A stretch of 64,000 bases of DNA from Harmonia axyridis. Lineage: Eukaryota; Arthropoda; Insecta; Coleoptera; Coccinellidae. Under the pieces are notes generated by a model. The model was not told the DNA's origin, made no database searches, and was given only the letters and a program-made list of their open reading frames with translations. Position 1 is the stretch's first letter. Every line of letters begins with the position of its first letter. Where the stretch lies: contig NC_059502.1 of NCBI RefSeq assembly GCF_914767665.1, positions 2,356,001 to 2,420,000 on the forward strand. The letters run 5' to 3'. A program made the translations under genes and the position numbers. Of the stretch, positions 1 through 12,714 are shown in pieces.

Positions 1-106
1 TTCTACGGAAACGCAATAAATTAGCTCATACTGTCAACGAAGGCCATTTTGATTTGAATCAAGTCCATTACTTGAATTATTGAAATTTGTGCAGTTGTAG
101 GAAAAG

Positions 107-236
107 TATAGTGTTCAACATGTGGAGAAAGTCCTTTTCTCGCTCGTGTGTTTGCGGCACTCGCCTTTCATGCTCGTGCCACAAACTTCCACACTCGCGA
201 GAAAAGTTGGACTTTCCCCACTTGTTGCACAATATA
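107..236. repeat. Hairpin MITE-like inverted repeat
   Basis: The two halves are imperfect inverted repeats. The left half runs TATAGTGTTCAACATGTGG and on through TCTCGCTCGTGTG; the right half ends CACTTGTTGCACAATATA. The centre carries paired GGCACTCGCC and GCTCGTGCC. The same GCACTCGCC/CGAG style of core occurs in the hairpins at 5.2 and 17.4 kb. Short reading frames here are by-products of the hairpin. No transposase is encoded. Confidence 0.65.
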
Positions 237-1609
237 CTATTGCAGACACATATCAATCATCAAAGAATAACTTTTCCTACCTAAGCAGCAAAGTGATTAT
301 TCTCAAGGCGAATAAAACATTCGACATTTCCTGATAATCAATATTTTTGGCCACTTTCCTTATTTCTGGAGGAATAAGTACTTCTAAGTCCGCTCTCACT
401 GTCCATAATATAAAAATTACCGAACTCTTGAATAATCCCTAAACAAAAATTAAGAAATAAACGCAAAATACATCATTAAGGTGACATTAATTGAGATTGA
501 TCATTACCAACACCTGAACTCGTCATCCTTTTACAAACCCACCAGTTTTCTACTTTACCTCCTCCGATTCAATCAACACACATTCAACTGCAAACCATCA
601 TTCTCACTACAGGGGGCGCCCTATTCTACCTCCAACTCTCTCTACTCCTAGCCAGCAGATAATACGAGATCTTGCACGTTCTGACAGGTAAATTAGGGCC
701 ACCCAAAACGAGCCAATTGTTTTCTGCCGCCGGATTCATCCCTTAATGTAATAATCTAATAATTACTCCACCTATTTCATGTAAGTGTATAATTTGGATC
801 GTATTCACCATTCACCTCCGACGGAGGGTAAACATCAGAGGAATGCCTGAACTTATGATAATGACTGCGACTGGTGTGCTGGGGGCTTTAAGTGAGCGTT
901 TGAATTACTACGGTGCCGGTTTTTCTTGCCGATGTCGTTTGAATTGGGAATACCGAGCTAAGATATGTCTGGTATGAATCCTTGGTTGTTGGGCTAACTA
1001 CAAAGTTTGTCTTTATAGACCGCATGAAGAGATTTAGTTGGTTGTCTTGGGTTCAAGTCTGGTATAAGCGTTTCTTGGGTGTTGTGTAGGCTGTCAGTAC
1101 CAAGTTTAATCTGTTACTCAGCAATTGAGAGGACTACATGGTTCAGCAAATCATTTTCATGATGGATTAGCATTACAACAAATTTTGGCTTCTCAAGAGC
1201 GCATCTATTAGGTCTCGAAAAATTGAAAGGCCAAGTGTGGAATAACACTCAATTACCCATTGAAGTTGAACAATAACAAGAGCTGCACTTGAAGCTACTG
1301 CAATAGGTACATTTGATTATAATGATTATAAATGATTCATAAGAAATCAATACGTTCTACACGTGTATATTTTTGGTGATGCATCGATGCATCTAGAAGT
1401 AATAGGTTTTTTGTTTTTAGTCCAAAGTTCAGTGCGAGCTTCAAATGTCAATACTAATTGATAACTTAAGCCAGTTTGACAGAAATTGTCAATCCCTTCA
1501 TCAGAATCTATCAATTCATGTTCAGTAGCCAAGAATGTGATCTCAAGATTTTTTGTTTTTGTTTTTGTTTTTCATGTTCCTATTCTAATACCTTCAACCA
1601 TTGTTGTTG
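237..1609. other. Intergenic, no gene seen
   Basis: No frame here resembles a known protein. A GC-rich motif CACTACAGGGGGCGCC lies near 605-620 (listed separately). A short (GTTTTT)n run lies at about 1551-1572, next to the transposon copy that begins at 1612. Confidence 0.5.
604..622 (+). promoter_or_regulatory. Possible CTCF-type insulator motif
   Basis: The sequence CACTACAGGGGGCGCC resembles the AGGGGGCGC core recognised by CTCF in animals. A second, stronger match is at about 22.45 kb. This is a motif match only; there is no evidence of binding. Confidence 0.25.
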
Positions 1610-1611
1610 TA

Positions 1612-2514
1612 AAGGGTGTTTTTTTTAGAGCTATAGAACTTTAAATTGCAATAAAACAATGATGGATTATTCGATTGACATGAATTTTATTTATACGCAA
1701 GATGTTTTGTGGCATTACATTTTAGATATGATTTCTGGCATATGACTGCCACGGCTAGCTCGGATGTAGTCCAATCTAGACGTCCAATTTTCGATGACTT
1801 TTTCCAACATTTGTGGCCGTATATCGGCAATAACACGGCGAATGTTGTCTTCCAAATGGTCAAGGGTTTGTGGCTTATCCGCATAGACCAATGACTTTAC
1901 ATAGCCCTACAAAAAGTAGTCTAGCGGTGTTAAATCACAAGATCTTGGAGGCCAATTCACAGCTCCAAAACGTGAAATTAGGCGGTCACCAAATGTGTCT
2001 TTCAATAAATCGATTGTGGACGAGCTGTGTGACATGTTGCGCCGTCTTGTTGGAACCACAGCTCCTGGATATCATGGTTGTTCAATTCAGGAATGGAAAA
2101 TTTAGTAATCATGGCTCTATACCGATCACCATTGACTGTAACGTTCTGGCCATCATCGTTTTTGAAGAAGTACGGACCAATGATTTTACCAGCCCATAAA
2201 GCGTCTCTGGGGATGCGAGTTATCAATAAGAGTAAACGTGGTGCGAACACGTTCCATGGTTAATCGAATTAACTGCTCTTATGTACGATTTTGTCGACGA
2301 TAAAATGGACGTAGTGCGCGATACGTATTCCGCACAGAACCATTATTTTCGAAATAAAATTGCACTATTTGCAAGCGTTGTTCAGGCGTGAGTCTAGTTA
2401 TGATGAATTGCCAAACCACACTGAGAATAAATCACTTGACAGCTGTTGAATCGGTCTTCATCTTGAACAGTAATGCCAACTTAAAGTTATATACCTCGAA
2501 AAAAAAACACCCTC
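1612..2514 (-). mobile_element. D,D41D mariner-like element, copy 1 (internally deleted)
   Basis: Copy 1 is flanked by TA on both sides and bounded by the family inverted repeats (AAGGGTGTTTTTTTTAGAG at the left, the GAAAAAAAAACACCC form at the right). The transposase lies on the minus strand. A deletion of roughly 390 bp joins the codons around ALWAG to the codons around the NSHPQRR region, near 2198. It removes the rest of the N-terminal half and the first catalytic Asp. The motifs around FQQDGATCHTA remain, but the C-terminal part is broken by stops and frameshifts. This junction differs from those in the other copies. Confidence 0.92.
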
Positions 2515-2516
2515 TA

Positions 2517-5213
2517 CCATTTTTCAAGAATAAGTCATGATGATATCACAAACCACGGTGTCAAATATGCCATGTTTTTCCAAGCTTTAATTTCAAGCCT
2601 CATTTCTCGCGAACAATACCGCACAAATAATAGCAAAATTACCCAAAAAACGCCCGTTAACGGCTCAATTGTCAACGTACACACCAAAAATAGTTCCCAT
2701 TCGCACCCAATTTGGTGCGACTCACCTTACACGAACTCTCTCATCAGACGCATCTCCATCTTCACCATCTCCATTACCTTATTTCACCAAAACAATCCGA
2801 AAATTCCCCACATAATTTTCGAGCAATTTGGCCTCGACAATGGCCGCATTACCCAGACAGTTTCTTCGAAATTCATATCACAATGGAGTAGTGTGCATTA
2901 TCCCCCAAATGGCTGCCGGCTCCTTAATAAGTCACGACATCAACCCAACCTGTATCTTGGAGCGGAACCCGGGCTAATGCAGGGCTATTTCCGGTCCAAA
3001 CAATCTCCATCTTTTGTTTGCCAGTTCACTTTCTTCGCACCGGATATGACTCCTACCCTTTGTTTTCGCTCTTGATCTGCGAGAGCGTTACGCCATTAGC
3101 CCCGCGTTTATCTTGTCTTCGTCAAGAGTTGCGGATGCTGGGCCTGGACCAGAGGATAATATGCGGACGGTCGAAACACGCAGCAGGAAAAACTGTTCTT
3201 TTCGGCGGTTTCCGTTTTGTTTTTTTCGGGGAGGAAGACGAGACCAGACTGAAAACGGTTAGCCGCTTGTCGTTTTCGTCTTTTTTTTGTTGGTCTGGTT
3301 TGAGATGAAAAAGTCGGCTGGAATTATGTTCGGTGGATGGAACTCGTCGTGTGTGGTGGACTTTATGTTTCACCGAAAATGGCATGTTTCGTTTTTGGTA
3401 GGGTCGGGTTGGTAGTGACGACGTTTTAAAAAAATGTTGCGTATTTTACACATGATGTTTTATGTTTCAGTTTTTTCATTTCAAGTCCCCTCAACCTCTG
3501 TAAAGGAACGAGAAACAATTCCAGCTAGATTCATCAGGGTTTCTCAATTTCTGCTGAAGATATGTGGAAGATATACCTTTATAATGGTGCAAGCAAACAG
3601 AAGAGGAAATGCTTCATATTCCATAACCCCCGGTATGTTTTAGATGGGAACTTGATGTTTGAAAAACGTATGTATTTGAGAGGTCTGTGACGAATAATTT
3701 GGGAGATACATATAACGATTTTTGGAAAGAAATAAAATTTTTTCGTTAACCGTCCGGAATATGCTCACTTCCCAGACGCTTTTTCTCTGAGAAAGTAGCA
3801 TTTTCCGGCCTAGTCCGGAAAGTACGTACTTCCCGGACTAGGCCGGAAAAGAATCACGTTGTTTGTGTCGTGAAAATGAAAATCTTGATAGGTATATTTT
3901 TAATGAATGCAGTTGATCATTACCATAGCAACCGAGAAATTGGCTGACAGTTCATATGAAATTAGTTGTCAACAATTTCCATGTTTTTTTATCGCAATCG
4001 CAATAAAATATGGAAAGCAGCAGCGATAGTGTTATTCTATACGGTTGCCGAAAAAATATTGCACGCAACACGCCCGAAAATTGTTTTTTTGGACTCACAG
4101 AATTTTGTCTATTCGTCCAAAAAAACCCTAGTTTCCGGACTTGTTACGTAAATTACTATTTTCCCAAATTTCGAGTTCGAATTTCCTCAAAACTGTCAGG
4201 TCTACGCAAAGTCGGTGAGCGCTGCCAGAATTGACGTTCCCTGGTTAGCCGAATTTCGATCTCACCTAAAAGAATTTCAGTCAAAAAATTTTCGTAAAAT
4301 TACCCCCTTAACTTAACTAACCCTTAGAAAATTGAAAAAAATTAAAATTTCCTTCATGGGGCTATCGTACCATTTTATTGATTGACTCGACTATGTAGTT
4401 CACGAAAATGCTTGCAGTTTGGCGATTAGTACATTATTTCAGAAATTAGAGGTAAAACAATACCGCATTCTTGGGGATCTGCGGGAATGATATTTTGGTG
4501 CGGGATTGGATTCCCTACTCCCTTCATCTATGTTTATTACTCTGAGGAAATCGCTTTCAACTCTGGCCAGAGGTCCTTTTGATTGTCGTAATCTCTCAGT
4601 CAATTACTATATTTCATTGAAACAGCACTCGAAAACCGAACTCCTAACCTGTATTGACTCTTCTCCACCGTTGCCAATTCAACCCGCAGCTTCCAAAGAT
4701 GAAGTTTCCATCTTGTATACGGCCCGACGAACCCAACGATCACTATCTGCAACCCAACTTTGCTCCTATATTGAAAATAATGACTGCCATTGTACAGTAA
4801 CAAGATAAAATGGAGTGAGCGTTATTGGGAATATATTTATATTGTCCGTGTCAGCCAGGCGCAAAGCATTCATTGTATAATAAAGAAATAAATTGGATGC
4901 TGCGATATCGGATCTTTTGCGTCTTTCTGGATCGACTGGATGCAAGCCAGATGCCAGAATTGGTCGTTTCGATGCTGTCTCTGCTTCTTTTCCCGTTGTT
5001 CTCTATTGATTCTTATTTTGTTTAGGATTATCGTTGTGGGAGAGTTCGGGATATGCTTTTAGGTGGTGATGGAGAGTGTCGATCTTCTCGAGAAGATATA
5101 GGAATTGAAAGTGGCTACAGTAATCTAAAGAGCATAACATTCAATTGTAGGAAATGGATTCAGAAAGTAGAGCTGCTACTTTGCATATCCCTCAAAATTA
5201 AAGAATAGTTATT
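2517..5213. other. Intergenic, no gene seen
   Basis: Reading frames of up to 167 codons occur at 2572-3075 and 3018-3308. They show no recognisable domain and overlap one another. A GC-richer stretch lies around 3060-3380. A 50-bp palindrome (3801-3850) is listed separately. At about 4515-4545 is a solitary terminal-repeat sequence (CATCTATGTTTATTACTCTG) matching the 589-bp element at 45.5 and 58.3 kb, with no partner end nearby. Confidence 0.45.
3801..3850. repeat. Near-perfect 50-bp palindrome
   Basis: Two 25-nt arms meet at AGTACGTACT with a single mismatched position. The left arm begins TTTTCCGGCCTAGTCCGG and the right arm ends CCGGACTAGGCCGGAAAA. There is no loop, so the sequence could form a cruciform. 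It resembles the tip of a fold-back transposon; no transposase lies alongside. Confidence 0.8.
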
Positions 5214-5335
5214 TATAATACAAGTGCAGAAGGCATTGATATTCTTCCACGAGTTCAAAATTCAAAAACGAGCCACGAAGTGGCGAGTTTTGGAATGAAC
5301 GAGTGGTAGAATGAGCCTTCTGTACGAGTATTATA
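5214..5335. repeat. Hairpin MITE-like inverted repeat
   Basis: The ends TATAATACAAGTGCAGAAGGC (left, shifted and partly mismatched) and GCCTTCTGTACGAGTATTAT (right) are complementary. An inner pair surrounds GAGCCACGAAGTGGCGAG. Size, AT-rich flank and CGAG/GGCGAG core match the hairpins at 0.1 and 17.4 kb. It is non-coding. Confidence 0.7.
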
Positions 5336-6168
5336 CATTATTTTCTCTAATTCATTGCATTTTCATTGAAATTAATGAAATATTTCCATAAATATATTTT
5401 AGTGATTTTTGCATTGAAAAATGTGGGTTGGCAGAACTGATTTCTTTAAGGCAAATTGATGAATTGACAGATAAAGCCGTGGCGGAAAGTTCAGAGTACC
5501 AACATAGAATAATAAAATATAACCATGAAAACTGTGCGTTTCTGATATATTCTCGCACGATTTTGTTTTACAAGATGTGGAAGAATGAACGGAATAACCA
5601 CAGAATTAGAGAAAATCTATTCCTCAACAAATCTTCATTAAATACATATTGTTGGTGTGTGTGTGTAACGCTTTATTATGGACTTCGGACACTTAGCCTC
5701 CCATTGAAACACAGTCTGAGCAAAACCTCAATCAAGCAACGTTGCCAGTCGACCTCACCCCTTGATGACCCCAAAAACGAGATTAAATATAAAATAGAAA
5801 ATTCTCATTCTTCCTCTTCCGCCCTCGCTGCTCCTTTGATCGCGCTGTATCTCTTCCATCAGCATCAAAAAACCATTCATCTCTCAGATTTCCTTTGATC
5901 TCCCGCCTTTCGTTAATAACAATCGAAATTTCGTTCGGCAAGTGAATACTGGTCGGAACTTTCGGCTTTTGGTCTGGCAACCGGTGCAGTTGATTCATTT
6001 CGTATAAATAAAACATCGGGAGATACATTTCACTTAGGGGTGGCGGCGCAGTGTGGTACTAGCCCAGATGGATCACGAAAATGCGAGAAAAAAAAATGGG
6101 GAATAGCATTGACTTGGCAAAAGGAACTTTTGGCCGATCGTTCGTTTGTAATAAACTGCAGAACTATA
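5336..6168. other. Intergenic, no gene seen
   Basis: An open frame of 156 codons on the + strand (5428-5898) and one on the minus strand (5783-6028) overlap and match nothing I know. At about 6068-6085 a short GATCACGAAAATGCG motif recurs near 53.04 kb (reverse orientation) and, less well, near 4.40 kb, so part of this is a dispersed repeat. Confidence 0.4.
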
Positions 6169-6170
6169 TA

Positions 6171-7391
6171 AAGGGTGTTTTTTTTAGAGCTATAGAACTT
6201 TAAATTGCAATAAAACAACGATGGATTATTCGATTGACATAAATTTTATTTATCCGCAAGATAATCTTGTGGCATTATATCTTAAATATGATTTCTGACA
6301 TATGACCGCCACGGCTGCCTCGGATGTAGTCCAATCTGGACGTCCAATTTTCGATGACTTTTTCCAACATTTGTGGCCGTATATCGGCAATAACACGGCG
6401 AATGTTGTCTTCCAAATGGTCAAGGGTTTGTGGCTTATCCGCATAGACCAATGACTTTACATTGCCCCACAGAAAGTAGTTCATCGGTGTTAAATCACAA
6501 GATCTTGGAGGCCAATTCACAGGTCCAAAACGTGAAATTAGGCGGTCACCAAACGTGTCTTTCAATAAATCGATTGTGACACGAGCTGTATGACATGTTG
6601 CGCCGTCGTGTTGAAACCACAGCTCCTGGACATCATGGTTGTTCAATTCAGGAATGAAAAAGTTAGTAATCATGGCTCTATACCGATCACCATTGACTGT
6701 AACGTTCTGGCCATCATCGTTTTTGAAGAAGTACGGACCAATGATTCCACCAGCACATAAAGCGCACCAAACAGTCAGTTTTTCTGGATGTAACTGTGTT
6801 TCGACATACACTTTAGGATTAGCTTAACTCCAAATGCAGCAGTTTTGTTTGTTGACGTAGCCATTCCACCAGAAGTGCGCTTCATCGCTAAACAAAATTC
6901 GCTTATGAAAATCGGGGAAAATTGGGGACAACGGCAATCTCATTTTGGGCCCATTCGAGGAATCTACGCCTTACTTGATGATCGTTTGGCTTCAATTCTT
7001 GCACGAGTTGGATTTTGTATGCACGCAAATCAAGATCCTTCCGGAAAATCTTCCAAAATCCAAAAAGTGGATGGACACAGATCCAATTCCTGTGCTCGAT
7101 GGCGGATAGACTCATTCGGGTCTTCCTCAATGATACGCTCTACAGCAGAAATAGCTTCTTCTGTACCCACCGAACGGCGTCTCTGGGGATGCGAGTTATC
7201 AATAAGAGTAAACGTGGTGTGAAAACGTCCCATGGTTAATCGAATTAACTGCTGTGATGGACGATTGTGAGTCTATTCATGCTGAATTGCCAAACCAAAC
7301 TGAGAATAAATCACTTGACAGCTGTTAAATCGGTCACCATCTTGAACAGTAATGCCAACTTAAAGTTATATACCTCGAATAAAACACCCGT
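6171..7391 (-). mobile_element. D,D41D mariner-like element, copy 2 (nearly full length)
   Basis: This copy of about 1.22 kb is close to full length, with TATA|AAGGGTG at the left. The right flank is TG instead of TA, so the target duplication has decayed. It keeps both the N-terminal helix-turn-helix region and the catalytic half on the minus strand. A long frame (6275-6811) covers residues of about 185-361 of the inferred 361-residue transposase. The second catalytic motif reads FQHDGATCHTA, but the third reads DLTPMNYFLWG, so the third Asp is Asn. A stop sits in the SEANPKV region and several frameshifts break the N-terminal half. It is inactive. Confidence 0.93.
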
Positions 7392-7393
7392 TG

Positions 7394-9558
7394 CAAAAAT
7401 TACTAGCAGAAACTCCGATATCAGAGGAATTTTCAACCGTTTACACTTCACGGCTAGAAGAATGGGGATCTGAATACCTCTATAGTGTAAAAAAAATTTG
7501 ATTGCTACATCACACACAAAATTTTGCATTCAGATGTACATTGAACATTTAACACTTCATGCAAAATCTAAAGGATTCATAAGAGAAAGAAACCTCCAAA
7601 AAGCAGATTCAAGAATCCAAGTAACAGAATGATGAAAAGCTCACTGAACCACGAAAAATAAAACCAATTCATATACCAATAAAGAAAACCCTTCGAAGCA
7701 TCCATAGAGAAACATACGAATTCGACAGTTTTCTCCCAGAAAAATAAAAAAAAACATCCGCCCAATGAAGCAGCCAACTTAGCGTGAACCGTCAATAACA
7801 AACAAAACCCAGTCGTATAAAACCTCCCTACCCAGATGAAATTAAATCAGAGAGGAGGAAATGTTCAATATTTCCGCAGACGTATCAGATCCAAGACCAC
7901 ATAATACGCCAAATATATTTCCCATTCGGGTATATCTCCTCTCCTAATGGTTAATATCTCCCATTCCCGGAAAATTGATATTCACATTTTTGCACAGAGG
8001 TTAAAAAGTAATTTCATGCAAGTTGGCTCTTACGTTGCGCCAAGCGGAACGTCGAAGTGGGCCATGAATACGACTACGTCATACTTTGACAACTACGCCC
8101 TCAATTTTGTATCTATATTCTGGCTTCAATTTCCGGGCGTACGGTGGAAAATCTGGATAAGTGAGTAGGCATTACAGGAATATAGGGGGGGGTTCTTTGA
8201 AATGCAACCCGGTAATGTACTTAGAGGGAAGCTACGTTATAGGAGGCTTCTCTTTGTTGTCACTTTTTTCCGTTTTCTATTTCCGAGTCTGATGGTTGTG
8301 TTGATTCTTTTCTGAGTGGTGGAGTTTCGCGAGGGGGAGTTACAAGTGGTAGTTGAAATTTGGTTGGTACAATCGAATCTGAGCTTGTTTTTGTACAAAG
8401 TGGCGATTCTACACAAAGGTTGAGTGTTATTTTTTTCGCTAGTCAAGGGTTCATTTTGGATCTAGCTTTGTGCTCGAGGATTCATGTTTTCCAGTCGTCT
8501 TCTCTGTAGATTTATATGAAAATTCCACTTTTCGATTTCGACTTCATTGTTTTATCTCATTTAGAATCGAATTCAACTTTTTGTAGTAAATATTGTTCTC
8601 CTGGAGAACAATCAGTTTGGCACCCAGTCATCTCGGCAAAAAACACTTTTCATCTTGATAGTGGAGAATGGTGACTCTGATGTAGCACCGTTTGGTTCAT
8701 ATCCCAAGCAGTGCCAATTTATAGAGAGATGTGCAGCTCCCAACGCCATCTCTCAGGCAGGCACAGTCACCCTTTACAAGCCTCTATATCGTTTTTTCAC
8801 TACTATCCACAAGGCTTCAGTTCATTCGAAGTTTCTAGAAACCTTATTGCATTCATCAAGTGAATTATATTCAACTATTTTAAAACGAAGGTACAAAACC
8901 TAGTCTAGAATGTTTTATTCATGACCCTTGCTTTTTTTCCTAACCAAAAACTAAAAGAAAACGGAACAAAACAAGAGTTGCACGTCGAAATCGATAAAAT
9001 CCAGAAACTGATCTCCCCCAGCTAACAACCAACGGAAGAACTGCCCTCCGCCAACCTACCATCCCTGAGGCACTGACTCAGATCCTCACGCAACATACAC
9101 CTCCTTGTTCCCTCGTACACAAGGGGGCCTTAAACTATCAGTAACAGTCACCTCAACAGTGCGTATGCTACGACCCAGTCTCCGAGGCTCGAAGGTCTCT
9201 TTCAACCCCTCTTTTTACCCTCTTTCTCTATGTTGTCTCCTCCGGGGAGATCCGGGACACATCAGGACCATCAACGCTATCAGACATCAAGATCCCCGCT
9301 GTTTTGATTAGCTGATGAAATATTTATTACGTCAGGGTCGTTGTATCATTGTTTCTGGAGTGGAGGATTTATTGTAGGGGTGGGAAATTTATGTGCAGTT
9401 GCTGGGATAAATTGGAGCTTGTACGTCTTGTGGAGAAAGGGTTAAGTGAGTTGGGGGATGATGCTACTTGGGACGGAGACGATTTACTCTCTTTTATGTT
9501 TGTATTTATTCAGACATAAATTATGTAGATAAGGAACTGTGGTTTGATAATTGAAAAA
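7394..9558. other. Intergenic, no gene seen
   Basis: I see no protein homology and no RNA gene. A somewhat GC-richer patch lies at 9000-9310. The short frames here (82 codons or fewer) have no recognisable motifs. Confidence 0.45.
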
Positions 9559-10464
9559 AAGGGTGATTTTTTTAGAGCTATAGAACTTCAAATAGCAATA
9601 AAACAACGATTGATTATTCGGTTGACATAAATTTTATTTATCCGCAAGATAATCTCATGGCATTACATTTTAAATATGATTTCTGGCATATGACCGCCAC
9701 GGCTGGCTCGGGTGTAGTCCAATCTGGACGTCCAATTTTCGATGACTTTTTCCAACATTTGTGGCCGTATATCGTCAATAACACGGCGAATGTTGTCTTC
9801 CAAGGTTTGTGGCTTATCCGCATAGGCCAATGATTTTACATAACCCACAGAAAGTAGTCTAGCGGTGTTAAATCACAAGATCTTGGAGGCCAATTCACAG
9901 GTCCAAAACGAGAAATTAGGCGGTCACCAAACGTGTCTTTCAATAAATCGATTGTGGCACGAGCTGTGTGACATGTTGCGCCGTCTTGTTGGAACCACAG
10001 CTCCTGGACATCATGGTTGTTCAATTCAGGAATGAAAAAGTTAGTAATCATGGCTCTATACCGATCTCCATTGACTATTACGTTCTGGCCATCATCGTTT
10101 TTGAAGAAGTACGGACCAATGATTCCACCAGCCCATAAAGCGCACCAAACAGTCAGTTTTTCTGGATGTAACTGTGTTTCGACATACACTTGAGAATAAG
10201 CTTCACTCCAAATGCGGCAGTTTTGTTTGTTGGCGTAGCCATTCAACAAAATAAAATGGACGTAGTGCGCGATACGTATTCCGCACAGAACCATTATTTT
10301 CGAAATGAAATTGCACTATTTGAAAGCGTTGTTCAGGCGTGAGTCTATTCATGATCAATTGCCAAACCAAATTGGGAATAAGTCACTTGACAGCTGTTGA
10401 ATCGGTCGCGATCTTGAACAGATATGCCAACTTAAAGTTATATACTTCGAAAAAAAACACCCGT
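9559..10464 (-). mobile_element. D,D41D mariner-like element, copy 3 (deletion lineage I)
   Basis: The right end is CACCCGT|TA; the left TA has been lost in a poly-A run. It belongs to deletion lineage I, in which the region between the start of the helix-turn-helix part and the first catalytic motif is missing, leaving ACAAAATAAAATGGACG. A further deletion of about 24 bp removes the DEAHFW motif here. A frame at 9836-10294 (minus) retains FQQDGATCHTA and the DLTPLDYFLW motif, so the second and third Asp are intact but the first is gone. Confidence 0.92.
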
Positions 10465-10466
10465 TA

Positions 10467-12700
10467 CATTATTCATTCGAACTATCAACAAATAAATAAT
10501 GATATTTTCTTCTTGTTTCGTAAGATTTAATCGTTTTTATCAAATATCTTAGATTTCCGAATTTCAAACCAAGAATAGTTGAAAATTTTTGGGTACCACT
10601 CGCCGTATAATCAATCAGGGAAGGTTGAGGGTCCAAATATGTTGGTGAAGTTCGAATAGCAAAAAAATGTGTCTGTTAGGGGAAAAAAATGTGATATTTC
10701 AATTCACTTATTCAAGAATATAAAATTCATGAAACTAATCTTATTGAATAAATTCCATATTGAAATTATTTCTTATGACTGAACACTTTTCCAATATTTC
10801 AATCCATTTCAGACGAAAACGAACGTTGGGTGTAGGTCTGAACTCGACCGAAAAAAACCTACATAAACTCGCTTTTCAGCCTTTGGGGCTTCTCTATTTC
10901 CTGATCGATTTTTACGACATAGACCATTCATTTTGTCGGTCTAGTTCGAGGCTTATGGCGTGAATTATTTTGTCTCACTGCCACCGGAAATTGGAAGCTA
11001 CCTACTTCCTGAACGATGGAGGTATCCTTCGGAATTCAATGTGCTGAGGACGATTCATTTTTGGGGATCCACTATCTGGCTTGCTCGGTTTTAAAGCTCG
11101 CTGGAAGGTTGCTTATTTATATCTCAATTTTTTTTGATGGAATATTTGATAATATAAGGTGCTATAGTTGAACAATGGTGATTTCTTAAACGAAAAGCGT
11201 TTCTCAAGACACGATGAGTAATCATGGTTTTCAGGCCACTGAAGATATCGAACAATTCAGAAATAATATTGAGCTCTGTACTTTTGTTTAAATGTATAAA
11301 AGGAAGAGTCATTTTTGTATTCAGATTTATGTCCATGGACTTTATTGAACTTGACAATTTACACGTCACTCAATGAGTACTGCACCTGGCTAAAAGATGG
11401 CATCCCAGTGCCATACTATAGTTTGAGTCAATTTCTTGCACATAGAAATAGTTACACAAAACATCCATCGGCTACATCCTACTTAATCACACAAATACAT
11501 GGATGGATAAAAAACACAAATTATGTTGAGTTGATAGGAAATGTATTCATATCGAAAACTACACAACTGTCTACATCTTTTAAAGTGTCTGGACCATTAT
11601 ATAAAAATACAAGGGATACTATTATGCATTTAAGAGAGAGAAAACACGAGTATATTTCACTCACTACAACATATTTGCAAGTTGTCTAGTGTTCTAGTGA
11701 TATTGAATTGTCTATAGTTGTTGACTTGTTCTCTATACATATTTAGTGCTTTTTTTGAGAATGAAAGTCTATTGTTATTAAGATCAATAGATATAATATT
11801 CTATATTTGGAACAGCCGATTACGTTAGATGGCAAATCAAGTATTTTATTTTGAATCGACTATGACGACAAAATTAAAAAATAAACTTGGTAGTATATCG
11901 TGTATTCTTATATCACAGTCTGGAAGAATAAATCTGAAATTCAGTGGTGCATCCTACCCCCTCTACCTTTGCTCATGTGAAACTTCGCCCTTCAATCCCA
12001 AAAGATCAATCTGTATTCACATTCAATCCACCATCCTCCCGGTGTAAAATTTGAATTTCCATAGGAACTCCATATTCTCCGTTCTAAAACGAGACTCCAC
12101 CGCTTACAGTCAGTCTCTCCTCTATATCTATGGAAAAATGTGCGCGCCATCTTCCGCAAATATCGGAAGAAAGTTCGAATTCAATTCGGAGACATCACTC
12201 ACAATTCCCCATAACTCTGGATTCGGAACACGTCCGTGTGACATTTTCAGCTCCAGTCCTTCTCGGTGCATCCAATATTCCTGGAGATCTCCTTTGTTGG
12301 TGTCCTCACACCACCTCATTTCGGTTACGCCTACGCATATCCGAATGCTTTCGAGCGTTACAAGAAACTGAATGAGAAAGGTTAGGGTCTGCTTAGGTGT
12401 CTGTGATCTGGTGTATCGGGTGTCCCAAATTTGTTGTCTAGAGCGAAGGGATCTCAGGATCCCTTTGAGCTAGAAAAAATGAATGGAACATTTTCGGTCT
12501 CAATTTTTGAAGGAATTGATTTGATGAAAACCGCAACCTTATAAGTTCAACTGTTTTCAATCTATCGGAGAAAAAATTGGAAAATGTCTTGACATCAAAA
12601 GTTCGCGTAACTTCTTCATTACTGGTGTTATATACATGAAACCAAAACATTCTTGTTCTGAATATTTTTGAAATCAGTAAAAATCAAGCTTTCAAAAAAT
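10467..12700. other. Intergenic, no gene seen
   Basis: The longest frame is 124 codons (11315-11689, +), with no signal peptide or domain I can name. No other feature is supported. The section before 12700 may hold the decayed 3' end of the mariner relic that follows. Confidence 0.4.
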
Positions 12701-12714
12701 GTCACAGAAATCTA

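Noticed and set aside
1709..1894. Frames antisense to the transposase that recur in many copies (for example around MDYSIDMNFIYPQDN)
   Set aside because: They are open in several copies only because the copies are similar; they are shadows of the minus- or plus-strand transposase.
2572..3385. Three overlapping frames of 87-167 codons
   Set aside because: They conflict in frame and strand and match no family I know; probably stop-poor GC-rich sequence.
11315..11689. 124-codon open frame
   Set aside because: No signal peptide, domain or splice context; composition is like the AT-rich surroundings.
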